DNA from: Pseudomonas sp. UYIF39
Lineage (GTDB): Bacteria > Pseudomonadota > Gammaproteobacteria > Pseudomonadales > Pseudomonadaceae
Length of the DNA stretch: 64,000 nucleotides
Assembly: GCF_029963765.1 (NCBI RefSeq)
Contig: NZ_JALBYU010000001.1
Coordinates: 248,001 to 312,000, forward strand
Reading direction: 5' to 3'
Below, in pieces: positions 9,112-18,400 of this stretch. Both the position numbers and the translations under genes were made by a program. Numbering within the stretch: position 1 is the first letter of the stretch; the number at the start of each line of letters is the position of its first letter. The notes beneath the pieces were generated by a model. The model was not told the DNA's origin. It worked only from the letters and a program-made list of their open reading frames with translations, and ran no database searches.

Positions 9112-9147
9112 TTATTAAATAGATTTTTTAAAACATCTATTTAATAA
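9112..9147. promoter_or_regulatory. AT-rich 13-bp inverted repeat, operator candidate
   Basis: TTATTAAATAGAT (9112-9124) and ATCTATTTAATAA (9135-9147) are perfect complements around a 10-base AT-rich centre. The element lies 67 bases upstream of the tautomerase start and about 170 bases upstream of the divergent permease start. Its symmetry and position suit a dimeric regulator such as LysR or MarR type; there is no adjacent regulator gene. Confidence 0.5.
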
Positions 9148-9315
9148 CGGGGGCCAGAGGATCTGATCCGCACAACCACTCCTCAGCTAAGTCTTTGCTT
9201 CTGCTCATTAATCCCGGACAATCGCGCCCCTGTTTCGGACAGGGCGCTGCCTGTCGGATTTTTCCGACTCGTCCTGACCGAGTAGCAACTGACCGGAATG
9301 CGGAGATCCCACCGG

Positions 9316-10596
9316 ATGAATGATCAGGCCAATAGCGTCGACGAACGCTATGTATCGGCGACACCAGCGACGCTTTCAAGCTGGAATCGCCATGACACTA
9401 CCTGGATGCTGGGCCTGTTTGGCACGGCCATTGGGGCTGGCACGCTGTTTTTGCCGATCAACGCGGGTCTGGGCGGCTTCTGGCCGTTGTTGGTCCTGGC
9501 GGTGTTGGCATTCCCTATGACGTTTTACGCACACCGTGGCCTGACACGCTTTGTGTTGTCCGGACGCGAAGGTGCGGACATCACTGAAGTCGTGGAAGAG
9601 CACTTCGGGATCAAGGCTGGCGCGCTGATCACCTTGCTGTACTTCTTCGCGATCTTCCCGATCCTGTTGATCTACAGCGTGGCCCTGACCAACACCGTGG
9701 GCAGTTTCCTCGAGCATCAACTGCACATCATGCCGCCACCACGTGCCGTGCTGTCGCTCGTGCTGATCCTCGGCCTGTTGGCGGTGGTACGTTGCGGCGA
9801 GCAGGCGATCATCAAGGCCATGAGCCTGATGGTTTATCCGTTCATTGTTGCGCTGCTGTTCCTCGCGGTGTTCCTGATTCCCCACTGGAACGGCGGCATT
9901 CTCGCCACCGCGTCGACGCTGCCAGAACCGTCAGCACTGCTGCACACGCTGTGGCTGGCGATTCCGGTGATGGTGTTCTCGTTCAACCATTCGCCGATCA
10001 TCTCGGCGTTCGCGGTGGACCAGAAGCGTCGTTATGGCGATCACGCCGAAGAGCGTAGCTCGCAGATCCAGTCCCGCGCCCACGCCTTGATGGTGGTGAT
10101 GGTGCTGTTCTTCGTGTTCAGTTGCGTGCTGACCCTGTCACCGGCGCAATTGGCGGAAGCCAAGGCGCAGAACCTGTCGATCCTGTCGTACCTGGCCAAC
10201 CACTTCAGCAATCCGACCATCGCCTTCGCGGCACCGTTGATTGCGTTTGTGGCCATTTCCAAGTCGTTCCTGGGCCACTACATCGGCGCCAGCGAAGGTC
10301 TGAAAGGTCTGATCGTGAAGAGTGGCAAGCGCCCGGCACCGAAGACCCTGGATCGCATGACTGCCGCCTTCATGCTGGTAGTCTGCTGGATCGTTGCCAC
10401 GCTGAACCCGAGCATTCTCGGGATGATCGAAACCCTGGGTGGCCCGATTATCGCCGCGATCCTGTTCCTGATGCCGATGTACGCGATCCGCAAGGTTCCG
10501 GCCATGGCGCGTTATCGCGGTCAGGCTTCCAACGTCTTCGTGACGGCGGTGGGCCTGGTGGCGATTTCAGCGTTGATCTATTCGCTGACTGCCTGA
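9316..10596 (+). CDS. aromatic/hydroxy amino acid permease (SdaC-like)
   Basis: A 426-residue integral membrane protein with about eleven hydrophobic helices, resembling the HAAAP/SdaC serine-threonine transporter family. Diagnostic stretches are LGLFGTAIGAGTLFLPINAG (first helix), VMVFSFNHSPIISAF and FLGHYIGASEGL. It probably imports serine or a related amino acid by ion symport. The ATG at 9316 is chosen over 9298 because GGAG lies between them at the right spacing. It is followed by two hairpins, the second a clear terminator. Confidence 0.85.
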   Translation: MNDQANSVDERYVSATPATLSSWNRHDTTWMLGLFGTAIGAGTLFLPINAGLGGFWPLLVLAVLAFPMTFYAHRGLTRFVLSGREGADITEVVEEHFGIKAGALITLLYFFAIFPILLIYSVALTNTVGSFLEHQLHIMPPPRAVLSLVLILGLLAVVRCGEQAIIKAMSLMVYPFIVALLFLAVFLIPHWNGGILATASTLPEPSALLHTLWLAIPVMVFSFNHSPIISAFAVDQKRRYGDHAEERSSQIQSRAHALMVVMVLFFVFSCVLTLSPAQLAEAKAQNLSILSYLANHFSNPTIAFAAPLIAFVAISKSFLGHYIGASEGLKGLIVKSGKRPAPKTLDRMTAAFMLVVCWIVATLNPSILGMIETLGGPIIAAILFLMPMYAIRKVPAMARYRGQASNVFVTAVGLVAISALIYSLTA

Positions 10597-10604
10597 CCAA
10601 CACA

Positions 10605-10634
10605 CCGATCATTCCCACTAGTGGGAAGGATCGG
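10605..10634. repeat. 30-bp near-perfect palindrome
   Basis: Two 15-base halves, CCGATCATTCCCACT and AGTGGGAAGGATCGG, match at 14 of 15 positions with no spacer. It sits just after the permease stop codon and before the terminator hairpin. It could add to 3' mRNA stability or be a remnant of an older repeat. Confidence 0.55.
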
Positions 10635-10640
10635 TGGAGG

Positions 10641-10678
10641 AAAAACGCCGCTCATCTCACGATGGGCGGCGTTTTTTA
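10641..10678 (+). terminator. intrinsic terminator, duplicated copy 1
   Basis: AACGCCGC and GCGGCGTT arms surround a TCATCTCACGATGG loop, followed by a T6 tract and preceded by an A run, so it can act in both directions. The 46 bases 10641-10686 are identical to 12601-12646 beside acnB. Confidence 0.88.
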
Positions 10679-10818
10679 TTGCGTTGGAAATGCTCAACAC
10701 CTGACCCAGGACCGACATTCCTTGCGCTTAGCGATTAAGCTTGAGGTTGCATAAACGCGGCATAGAGCGTTTGCCGAGGACTTTCCCCGGCCAGTCTATC
10801 TTTCTCTGGAGACGCTTC

Positions 10819-12480
10819 ATGGCTCGTGCCCACGGCGCATCGGCGCAACCCCGTGCCGACAGGCCAAACCGCTGGCTGGACGTATTGGCCGGGTTGTCGA
10901 TTGCCGGTTTGTTATTGCCCGAGGCGGTCGCCTATTCAAGCATTGCCGCGTTACCGCCACAGGCGGGTGTCATTGCGTTATTTGCCGGTCTGCTGTGCTA
11001 CGGGCTGTTCGGCACCAGTCGCTTTGCCATCGTTTCTGCTACGTCGTCTTCAGCGGCGGTACTGGCCGCCGCCACAGCCACGTTGGCCAATGGTGACTCG
11101 GGCCTGCGCATGTCCCTGGCGATTGGTCTGGTGCTGGTGACGGGTGGGTTTTTCCTGCTGGCCGGACTGTTCAAACTCGGCAGCGTGACGTCATTTATTG
11201 CCAAACCGGTGCTGCGAGGCTTTGCCTTTGGCCTGGCAGTGACGATCATCCTCAAACAAGTAGCGAGCATCGTCGATGTGCACTTGAGCAATGGCAACCT
11301 GATCCGTTTCGTGCCGCAACTGCTTGAGCAATTACCGCAGTGGAACCGGGTCGGCGCGCTTGTGGCGGCCGTGTCCTTGCTGGTGCTGTGGCTGTGCGCG
11401 CGGGTCAGGCGTTTGCCGGGCGGATTGCTGGTGGTGGCGCTCGGCATCGCAGCCGGCCAATGGCTGAACTTGCCAGCTTATGGGGTGAAACTGATCGGCG
11501 TGATTGATCTGAGCCTGGAAGTGCCTCGTCTTCCTGTGTTGCCGTTTGCCGACTGGTTGCGCCTGGGCGAATTGGCATTTGCCATGGTGATGATTCTATA
11601 TGCCGAGTCTTACGGATCGATCACCTCGTTTGCGCTCAAGCACGGCGACCGGGTCTCCTCGAACCGCGATCTGCTGGCACTCGGCGCAGCCAATCTGCTG
11701 TCGGGCCTGTTCCACGGCATGCCGGCAGGCGCCGGTTACTCTGCGACGTCGGCCAATGAGGCGGCGGGAGCCGGCTCGCGTCTCGCGGGCGCGGTAGCGG
11801 CGGGGGTGGTGCTGCTCATCGTCTTGACGGTGTTGCCCTGGATTGCCCTGACCCCCGAGCCGGTGTTGGCGGCCATTGTCATTTACGCATTGGCGCGTGG
11901 CTTGAGCCTGCAGCCCTTGGGCCGGTATTTCGTCTGGCGTCGCGATCGTCTGCTGGTGATTTGCGCGGTGGCGGCAGTGCTGGTGTTGGGGGTGCTGGAC
12001 GGTCTGTTGGTGGCGGTGGTGATCAGTGTGGTGCTGATGTTGAAACAGATGTCATCGGCGGATATTCAGGTGCTGGGGCAAATGGGCGGTGGCCATGATT
12101 TTGTCGACGTGCAACGCCATCCCCAGGCCAGTGAGATTCCCGGTGTGCTGATCGTCAGGCCGAGCGAGGCGCTGTTTTTTGCAAACGTGGAGCGGATTCT
12201 GGGCGGTGCACTGCGCCTGGCCCGGCATGCATCGCCGCCGATTCATACGATCATTCTCAGTCTGGAGGAGTCTCCCGACCTGGATGGCACCAGCATCGAG
12301 GCGCTGGAAGCGTTCTTTATGCAAGTGAGAGCCGAGGACAAGCTGCTGATTCTGGCGCGGCTCAAACACGAGGCTAAAGCGGTTCTCGCGCAGTTACCGG
12401 CGCAGGAGCTGGAGCAGGTGAGTCTTAGCGGTTTGAGCGTTGACGGAGCGGTGCAACAAGCACTCAAGTCATCCGCATAA
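10819..12480 (+). CDS. SulP family anion transporter with STAS domain
   Basis: A 553-residue SulP-type transporter. The membrane domain starts with GLLLPEAVAYSSIAALPPQA, the SulP signature region, and continues through GYSATSANEAAGAGSRLAG. A C-terminal cytoplasmic STAS domain (about 430-550) contains GVLIVRPSEALFFANVERI and LDGTSIEALEAFF. Family members move sulfate, bicarbonate or dicarboxylates; the substrate here is undetermined. The start at 10819 is supported by TGGAGA. The gene and its trailing REP pair lie between two identical copies of a terminator sequence. Confidence 0.9.
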   Translation: MARAHGASAQPRADRPNRWLDVLAGLSIAGLLLPEAVAYSSIAALPPQAGVIALFAGLLCYGLFGTSRFAIVSATSSSAAVLAAATATLANGDSGLRMSLAIGLVLVTGGFFLLAGLFKLGSVTSFIAKPVLRGFAFGLAVTIILKQVASIVDVHLSNGNLIRFVPQLLEQLPQWNRVGALVAAVSLLVLWLCARVRRLPGGLLVVALGIAAGQWLNLPAYGVKLIGVIDLSLEVPRLPVLPFADWLRLGELAFAMVMILYAESYGSITSFALKHGDRVSSNRDLLALGAANLLSGLFHGMPAGAGYSATSANEAAGAGSRLAGAVAAGVVLLIVLTVLPWIALTPEPVLAAIVIYALARGLSLQPLGRYFVWRRDRLLVICAVAAVLVLGVLDGLLVAVVISVVLMLKQMSSADIQVLGQMGGGHDFVDVQRHPQASEIPGVLIVRPSEALFFANVERILGGALRLARHASPPIHTIILSLEESPDLDGTSIEALEAFFMQVRAEDKLLILARLKHEAKAVLAQLPAQELEQVSLSGLSVDGAVQQALKSSA

Positions 12481-12574
12481 CCTGTGGGAGCGAGCTTGCT
12501 CGCGATAGCTGTATTACATTCAACATCAATGCTGAATGGCACACCGCCATCGCGAGCAAGCTCGCTCCCACAGG
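12481..12574. repeat. inverted REP pair (REPIN)
   Basis: Perfect 26-bp arms, CCTGTGGGAGCGAGCTTGCT... at 12481-12506 and its complement at 12549-12574, flank a 42-base spacer. The arm is the REP sequence common in P. fluorescens-group genomes. It lies in the convergent gap between sulP and acnB. Confidence 0.92.
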
Positions 12575-12600
12575 GTTTAGTGCAAACCTTGCAGGCATAA

Positions 12601-12640
12601 AAAAACGCCGCTCATCTCACGATGGGCGGCGTTTTTTATT
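12601..12640 (-). terminator. intrinsic terminator of acnB, duplicated copy 2
   Basis: The same hairpin as at 10641, with an A7 run on one side and a T6 run on the other, placed just after the acnB stop codon on the minus strand. It can also stop sulP transcripts from the other side. Confidence 0.88.
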
Positions 12641-12651
12641 GCGTTGCAGCG

Positions 12652-15261
12652 TTAGGCTTGAACGACCGGGATGTTGGCGTTCGCAGCAGCTTCACGGAAC
12701 TCGGCGATCTGGTCGAAGGACAGGTAGCGGTAAACATCGGCGGCCATGCTGTCGATCTTGCCAGCGTATTCCATGTACTCCTCGACGGTCGGCAGGCGAC
12801 CCAGGATGGAAGCAACAGACGCCAGCTCGGCCGAAGCCAGGTAGACGTTCGCGCCATCACCCAGACGGTTCGGGAAGTTACGGGTCGACGTCGACACAAC
12901 AGTCGAGTTCGGCTCTACACGTGCCTGGTTGCCCATGCACAGCGAGCAGCCCGGCATTTCCATGCGCGCGCCGGCCTTGCCGTAGATGCCGTAGTAGCCT
13001 TCTTCGGTCAGCTGGTGAGCGTCCATTTTGGTCGGCGGCGACAGCCACAGACGAGTTGGAAGCTGACCTTTGACCTGCTCCAGCAACTTACCGGCAGCGC
13101 GGAAGTGGCCGATGTTGGTCATGCACGAACCGATGAACACTTCGTCGATCTTCTCGCCAGCAACGCTGGACAGCAGACGGGCGTCGTCCGGATCGTTTGG
13201 CGCGCAGAGCACAGGCTCTTTGATGTCGGCCAGGTCGATTTCGATGATTTCAGCGTATTCGGCGTCAGCATCGGCAACCATCAGCTCAGGGTTGGCGATC
13301 CAGGCTTCCATCGCTTGAGCACGACGTTCCAGGGTACGCGCATCGCCGTAGCCTTCGCCGATCATCCAGCGCAGCAGGGTGACGTTGGAGCTCAGGTACT
13401 CGGTGATCGACTCTTTCGACAGCTTGATGGTGCAACCGGCAGCCGAACGTTCGGCCGAGGCGTCGGACAGCTCGAAAGCTTGCTCGATGCTCAGGTTGTC
13501 CAGGCCTTCGATTTCCAGAATGCGGCCGGAGAAGGCGTTCTTCTTGCCTTTCTTCTCGACGGTCAGCAGGCCAGCCTGAATCGCGAAGTAAGGAATGGCG
13601 TGAACCAAGTCACGCAGGGTGACGCCTGGTTGCATTTTGCCTTTGAAGCGCACCAGGATCGATTCCGGCATGTCCAGCGGCATAACGCCAGTGGCTGCGG
13701 CAAACGCTACCAGACCGGAACCGGCCGGGAACGAAATGCCCATCGGGAAACGGGTGTGGGAGTCACCACCGGTACCGACGGTGTCCGGCAGCAGCATGCG
13801 GTTCAGCCAGCTGTGGATGATGCCGTCGCCCGGACGCAGGGAAACGCCGCCGCGGGTCATGATGAAGTCTGGCAGGGTGTGGTGGGTGGTCACGTCGATC
13901 GGCTTAGGGTAAGCCGCGGTGTGGCAGAAGGACTGCATTACCAGATCGGTCGAGAAGCCCAGGCACGCCAGGTCTTTCAGTTCGTCACGGGTCATAGGAC
14001 CGGTGGTGTCCTGAGAACCTACGGTGGTCATTTTCGGTTCGCAGTAAGTACCTGGACGAACGCCTTTGCCTTCTGGCAGACCGCATGCCTTGCCGACCAT
14101 TTTCTGTGCCAGGGTGAAGCCTTTGCCAGTGTCGACAGGTGCTTCAGGCAGTTTGAACAGGTCGGTAGGGCCCAGGCCCAATTCGGCACGGGCCTTGTCG
14201 GTCAGGCCGCGGCCGATGATCAGCGGGATACGGCCGCCAGCACGAACTTCGTCCAACAGCACCGGGGTCTTCATTTCGAAGGTGGTCAGGACTTCTTCAG
14301 TGCCGTGTTTGCAGACTTTGCCAGCATGCGGGTACAGGTCGATCACGTCGCCCATGTTCATGTTGGTAACGTCGAACTCGATTGGCAGTGCGCCGGCATC
14401 TTCCATGGTGTTGTAGAAGATTGGAGCGATTTTGTTGCCGAAGCAGAAACCGCCAGCACGCTTGTTCGGGATGAACGGAACGTCGTCGCCGAAGAACCAC
14501 AGCACCGAGTTGGTAGCCGATTTACGCGACGAACCGGTACCGACCACGTCACCGACGTAGGCGATAGGGAAGCCTTGACCGCGCATTTCTTCGATCTGCT
14601 TCATCGGACCGGTGGCGCCCTGGACGTCAGGCACGATGCCTTCACGGGCCATTTTCAGCATGGCGAGGGCGTGCAGCGGGATGTCCGGACGGGACCAGGC
14701 ATCAGGAGCAGGGGACAGGTCGTCAGTGTTGGTTTCGCCGGTAACCTTGAACACGCGCAGGCTGATCTTGTCGGCCAGGACTGGGCGGTTTTTGAACCAC
14801 TCGCCGTCAGCCCAGGATTGCAGCACGCCTTTAGCGTGAACGTTGCCGTTCTTGGCTTTTTCAGCGACGTCGTGGAAAGCGTCGAACATCAGCAGGGTGT
14901 GCTTGAGTTCTTTGGCGGCGACTGGCGCCAGTTCGGCGTCGTCCAGCAGATTAACCAGGGTCACGATGTTGTAGCCGCCCTGCATGGTGCCGAGCAGTTC
15001 AACAGCGCGTTTCTTGTCGATCAGAGGGGATTTTGCTTCGCCTTTGGCGAGGGCAGACAGGAAACCGGCCTTGACATAGGCTGCTTCGTCCACACCTGGC
15101 GGAATGCGATTGGTGATCAGGTCAACGAGGAAAGCTTCTTCGCCAGCCGGGGGATTCTTCAGCAGCTCGACCAGGCCTGCAGTTTGTTCGGCGTTTAGCG
15201 GCTGGGGAACGATACCCAGTGCTGCACGCTCTTCGATATGTTTGCGGTAGGCTTCAAGCAC
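12652..15261 (-). CDS. acnB: aconitate hydratase B
   Basis: An 869-residue aconitase B, the main TCA-cycle enzyme interconverting citrate and isocitrate, and probably also 2-methylisocitrate dehydratase. The N-terminal HEAT-like domain starts [19 protein letters not shown]. The [4Fe-4S] cysteines are seen in [21 protein letters not shown] and [13 protein letters not shown] at 15261 is taken as start because TGAGGG sits nine bases upstream and the resulting length is normal for AcnB. An ATG 48 bases upstream would add residues unlike the family. In pseudomonads acnB is known as a target of iron-responsive PrrF RNAs. Confidence 0.97.
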   Translation of the reverse strand: MLEAYRKHIEERAALGIVPQPLNAEQTAGLVELLKNPPAGEEAFLVDLITNRIPPGVDEAAYVKAGFLSALAKGEAKSPLIDKKRAVELLGTMQGGYNIVTLVNLLDDAELAPVAAKELKHTLLMFDAFHDVAEKAKNGNVHAKGVLQSWADGEWFKNRPVLADKISLRVFKVTGETNTDDLSPAPDAWSRPDIPLHALAMLKMAREGIVPDVQGATGPMKQIEEMRGQGFPIAYVGDVVGTGSSRKSATNSVLWFFGDDVPFIPNKRAGGFCFGNKIAPIFYNTMEDAGALPIEFDVTNMNMGDVIDLYPHAGKVCKHGTEEVLTTFEMKTPVLLDEVRAGGRIPLIIGRGLTDKARAELGLGPTDLFKLPEAPVDTGKGFTLAQKMVGKACGLPEGKGVRPGTYCEPKMTTVGSQDTTGPMTRDELKDLACLGFSTDLVMQSFCHTAAYPKPIDVTTHHTLPDFIMTRGGVSLRPGDGIIHSWLNRMLLPDTVGTGGDSHTRFPMGISFPAGSGLVAFAAATGVMPLDMPESILVRFKGKMQPGVTLRDLVHAIPYFAIQAGLLTVEKKGKKNAFSGRILEIEGLDNLSIEQAFELSDASAERSAAGCTIKLSKESITEYLSSNVTLLRWMIGEGYGDARTLERRAQAMEAWIANPELMVADADAEYAEIIEIDLADIKEPVLCAPNDPDDARLLSSVAGEKIDEVFIGSCMTNIGHFRAAGKLLEQVKGQLPTRLWLSPPTKMDAHQLTEEGYYGIYGKAGARMEMPGCSLCMGNQARVEPNSTVVSTSTRNFPNRLGDGANVYLASAELASVASILGRLPTVEEYMEYAGKIDSMAADVYRYLSFDQIAEFREAAANANIPVVQA

Positions 15262-15669
15262 AGTTATTACCCTCATCAGTGGTCCCAAATGGGTGTCCGG
15301 GACGCTCATCCCGAAATTGCCGTACTCATGCGCTGCGTGGCGTTGTGGGCCACTTAGCCAGAATTACCGACAATTCCTTACAGAAGCTGCTTTCAAAGTT
15401 TTACGCCTGCAGAACGGGGAGCTGATGAGGGTTGGCGTTGGGCTTTTCCCCGCTGGAAAAACCCTTCGCCAACACCGCTCTGAAGGAACGACTGTGCTCG
15501 TGACGCTTTGAAAACAGCTTCTAACGGACATTGGCGCCTTAAAAGGCTGGCTGATTCTACGGCAAAAAAAAATTAAAGGTAAGTTAGGCCCTCAAGATTG
15601 AGGGGTGATGAATGTTAGACAAAGGGCTAATATGCCGACCTGTTCTGCTTTCCCGTGCTCTGCCAACCT
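15262..15669. other. intergenic region between acnB and DUF1289 gene
   Basis: A 408-base gap without a convincing gene. It holds a possible acnB promoter -10 (TAGAAT on the minus strand, 15559-15554) next to a nine-A tract on the plus strand, and a long imperfect hairpin at 15431-15473. If the promoter is right, acnB has a leader of nearly 290 bases containing that hairpin. Confidence 0.5.
15431..15473 (-). promoter_or_regulatory. long imperfect hairpin in acnB upstream region
   Basis: Two 19-base arms, beginning GTTGGCG and ending CGCCAAC, match at 16 of 19 positions around a five-base loop. No T tract follows on either strand, so it is not a simple terminator. It lies 170-212 bases upstream of the acnB start codon. 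Confidence 0.45.
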
Positions 15670-16140
15670 ATGCCCAATCAGACCATCAAGACTCCTTGCG
15701 TCGGCCTTTGCTCCACTGTTTACGGTGATTTGGTGTGCCGTGGCTGCAAGCGTTTCCACCATGAAGTGATCAACTGGAATGGTTACAACGAGGAGGAGAA
15801 GCGCGCGGTGTGGCTGCGTCTTGAGCTGCTGCTGTCCCAGGTGATGGCCAGCAAGCTGGAGATTTTCGATCCCCAGCGCCTGCGTCTGCAGCTGGAGCAG
15901 CGCAAGATCCGCTTTGTGCCGCATCAGTCGGAATATTGCTGGGCGTATCAGTTGATCGCCCGGGGGGCGCGGGTCATCAATAACCTGGAAGCCTACGGGA
16001 TGGTGCTGATGCCGGAGTTTCGCGACTGGAACCTGCCGGAACTGCGGGATGCCATTGATCGGGAGTTCTTTTTGCTCTCCGAGGCGCATTACCAGCGCTA
16101 CATCGCGCCGGGGTTCCTCAAGGACGCCTTTGGCGGCTGA
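15670..16140 (+). CDS. DUF1289 domain-containing protein
   Basis: A 156-residue protein whose first 50 residues are a DUF1289 cysteine cluster: TPCVGLCSTVYGDLVCRGCK followed by RFHHEVINWNGYNEEEKRAV. The four cysteines suggest a metal site. The rest (LEIFDPQRLRLQLEQRKIRF, SEYCWAYQLIARGARVI) is an additional domain seen in the longer Pseudomonas forms. Start is the ATG at 15670; an in-frame GTG at 15655 is possible. Function unknown. Confidence 0.82.
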   Translation: MPNQTIKTPCVGLCSTVYGDLVCRGCKRFHHEVINWNGYNEEEKRAVWLRLELLLSQVMASKLEIFDPQRLRLQLEQRKIRFVPHQSEYCWAYQLIARGARVINNLEAYGMVLMPEFRDWNLPELRDAIDREFFLLSEAHYQRYIAPGFLKDAFGG

Positions 16141-16163
16141 TTTTTAAAGTCAAAAGATCTTGC

Positions 16164-17027
16164 TTAATGCTGGGTCACGATCTCTTCCAGATGATCCATG
16201 ATCGTATCCGGCTTCAGCACCAGCACATCGCTCTCCACCGCATCCAGCACCACCTCCGCCGTATTCCCGATCAACGCCCCTGACAACCCGGACCGAGCCA
16301 CGGTACCGATTACCGTCACCGCCGCCTGCAGCTTGTGGACCATGAACGGAATCAACACATCCGCGGGGCCTTCCTCGATATGCAGGTGCTCGTCATCGAT
16401 GTCGAACTCGGCCTGAAACGATTTGCACTGTTCGCGATAGCGCGCCTCGATGGTTACGCTGAGCTGCAACGTCGGATCGGCCGCCGACAGCATCGGCGAC
16501 GGATGGGCGCTGACCACGTGCAAATGGGCCTTGGCCAGGCTGGCAATGTCGTAACCGTGATCGACAATGCAAGAGTGCAAGGTGCGGTGTTCGCCATCGG
16601 TATTACCGACATCGATCGCCGCCAGAATGACGCCGCCAGCCCAGGGTTTTGAGGTTTTGACCAGCAGCACCGGCGTCGGGCAGTAACGCAGCAGTTTCCA
16701 GTCCGCCGGGGTCAGCAGGGCTTTTTTCAGCGGACTGTCGGGGTAATGCTGCTTGACCACCAGTCCGCAGCCTTCAGCCTGCTGCACATCGACAATGGTT
16801 TCGTGCAGGCTTTCGTTCCAGGCCTGCTCGGTGGTGACGCTGTAGCCGTCCTCGATTAGTGCAGCCTTGAGCACGCCCAACATGCCGCTGTGGTCATGTT
16901 TGCGGTCGCAGACCAGCAGATGCAGATGAGCCTGGGTCACGCCGGCAATCAGTTTGGCCCGTTTGAGCGCCAGGCTTTCCGAGTGTTCAGGTTCGAGGAC
17001 CACCAGAATGCTGCGAATGGCTTGCAT
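16164..17027 (-). CDS. tandem universal stress protein (UspA family)
   Basis: A 287-residue protein with two Usp domains (about 1-140 and 150-285). The first starts with SILVVLEPEHSESLALKRA and the second ends with the nucleotide-binding pattern GTVARSGLSGALIGNTAEVVL, which fits the G-x2-G-x9-G-[ST] signature. It is probably an ATP-binding stress protein of the UspE type. The ATG at 17027 is chosen because GGAGAT lies between it and the upstream ATG at 17042. Confidence 0.9.
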   Translation of the reverse strand: MQAIRSILVVLEPEHSESLALKRAKLIAGVTQAHLHLLVCDRKHDHSGMLGVLKAALIEDGYSVTTEQAWNESLHETIVDVQQAEGCGLVVKQHYPDSPLKKALLTPADWKLLRYCPTPVLLVKTSKPWAGGVILAAIDVGNTDGEHRTLHSCIVDHGYDIASLAKAHLHVVSAHPSPMLSAADPTLQLSVTIEARYREQCKSFQAEFDIDDEHLHIEEGPADVLIPFMVHKLQAAVTVIGTVARSGLSGALIGNTAEVVLDAVESDVLVLKPDTIMDHLEEIVTQH

Positions 17028-17186
17028 GATCGGGATCTCCATGAAGTAAAAAATACTGCGTTGGACAACTATAGTTGCTGGCTGGCCATTCGGGACTTGA
17101 TGTATATCAACGGTCGCGACTGGTGGTCTGCCGGCAGGCCGGTATAATCGGCGCCCTTCGATTTGAACCTCTTATCCGTGAGCCCC

Positions 17187-17795
17187 ATGATCCTTCCCGA
17201 AATTCACGAGTTCCTCGGCTGCCGCACCCCCGATGGCTGGGTTCAGGCCGCGCTGGCTGATCAGGAAACCCTGCTGATCGATCACAAAAACTGTGAATTC
17301 AAGGCCGCCAGTACCGCGTTGAGCCTGATCGCCAAGTACCACTCCCACGTCGATCTGATCAACCTGATGTCGCGTCTGGCCCGGGAAGAGTTGGTGCATC
17401 ACGAACAGGTCATGCGCCTGATGAAAAAGCGCAAGATCGAGCTGCGTCAGCTATCCGCCGGGCGCTACGCATCAGGCCTGCGCAAAGTGGTGCGCAGCCA
17501 CGAGCCGGTCAAACTGGTGGACACTCTGGTGGTCGGCGCCTTTATCGAAGCCCGTAGCTGCGAGCGTTTTGAAGCGCTGGTGCCGCATCTGGACGAGGAG
17601 CTGGGCAAGTTCTACTTCGGCCTGCTGAAGAGTGAGGCCCGGCATTTCCAGGGTTACCTGAAACTGGCCTACCAGTACGGAGACGCCAAGGACATCGCCC
17701 AGGTGATCGACAAGGTCCGCGCCGCCGAGCAAGAGCTGATCGAGTCGCCGGACGTGGAGTTTCGTTTCCACAGCGGTGTGCCAGCACGGGCTTAG
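17187..17795 (+). CDS. miaE: tRNA-(ms2io6A) hydroxylase
   Basis: A 202-residue ferritin-like diiron monooxygenase that hydroxylates the isopentenyl side chain of ms2i6A37 in tRNA. It begins MILPEIHEFLGCRTPDGWVQ. Candidate iron ligands are in DHKNCEFKAASTAL, REELVHHEQVMRL, FIEARSCERFEALVPH and LKSEARHFQGYL. The ATG at 17187 matches the family start. The stop codon shares the tetranucleotide CTAG with the stop of the convergent GFA gene. Confidence 0.93.
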   Translation: MILPEIHEFLGCRTPDGWVQAALADQETLLIDHKNCEFKAASTALSLIAKYHSHVDLINLMSRLAREELVHHEQVMRLMKKRKIELRQLSAGRYASGLRKVVRSHEPVKLVDTLVVGAFIEARSCERFEALVPHLDEELGKFYFGLLKSEARHFQGYLKLAYQYGDAKDIAQVIDKVRAAEQELIESPDVEFRFHSGVPARA

Positions 17796-18280
17796 CGGTT
17801 CAAACCCAGGCGCTCATGCCACTCGGCGATGGATTCTTCGGGATAAACGTCGAACTGCTGATCCCCAGGATGCGCCTCGACTTCCACCCACGGCGCTTTG
17901 GAACCGAGCATCAAATGCGTGTGTTCCGGCGGCACCGGCAGCGGTGTATCGATGGCAGAGGCAAACGGGTGAATCAGCTCCGGCCATTGCGGGGTGAACA
18001 GCCACAAACCTGAGCCACACAGAGAACAGAAGTGCCGCTCGGCGGTGCTGCTGTGGGCGCGTTTATCGCCTTCTTCCTTGAGTCGCGCGTGATAAATCGC
18101 AATGTGCTTGCGACCGCGCACCTTCAGGCTGCCTGCATCGCCACCCAGGTTGATCGCGTAGCCGCCACCGCCCTGGGTCTTGCGGCAGATTGAGCAGTAG
18201 CAGCGCTGATACGGATAGGGGTGGGCGCTGGTCAAACTGAACGACACCGCGCCGCAATGGCAGGAACCTTCGAGCTGCAT
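17792..18280 (-). CDS. GFA family (Mss4-fold) zinc protein
   Basis: A 162-residue protein of the glutathione-dependent formaldehyde-activating enzyme family. The zinc-binding cysteines appear as GSCHCGAV, RCYCSICRKTQG and HFCSLCGSGLWLF. The start at 18280 has the strong ribosome site GGAGGT and places the first CxC motif at residues 6-8, as usual. The formaldehyde/glutathione role of the family is disputed, so only the fold is asserted. It converges with miaE and overlaps it by four bases. Confidence 0.88.
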   Translation of the reverse strand: MQLEGSCHCGAVSFSLTSAHPYPYQRCYCSICRKTQGGGGYAINLGGDAGSLKVRGRKHIAIYHARLKEEGDKRAHSSTAERHFCSLCGSGLWLFTPQWPELIHPFASAIDTPLPVPPEHTHLMLGSKAPWVEVEAHPGDQQFDVYPEESIAEWHERLGLNR

Positions 18281-18400
18281 GGGAACCTCCGACAGGGTAT
18301 GAACCGATCCATGACAGCCTAGACCAACAAGTAAACGGTCCCACTGGACGCCCGCCGCAGGCCGGGTCAGCATGGGCGCCTTGAAATCGGGGCTCTATTC

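Noticed and set aside
12622..15198. 858-codon plus-strand open frame opposite acnB
   Set aside because: The antisense frame of a highly biased GC-rich gene stays open by chance; composition is unlike a protein and acnB is certain.
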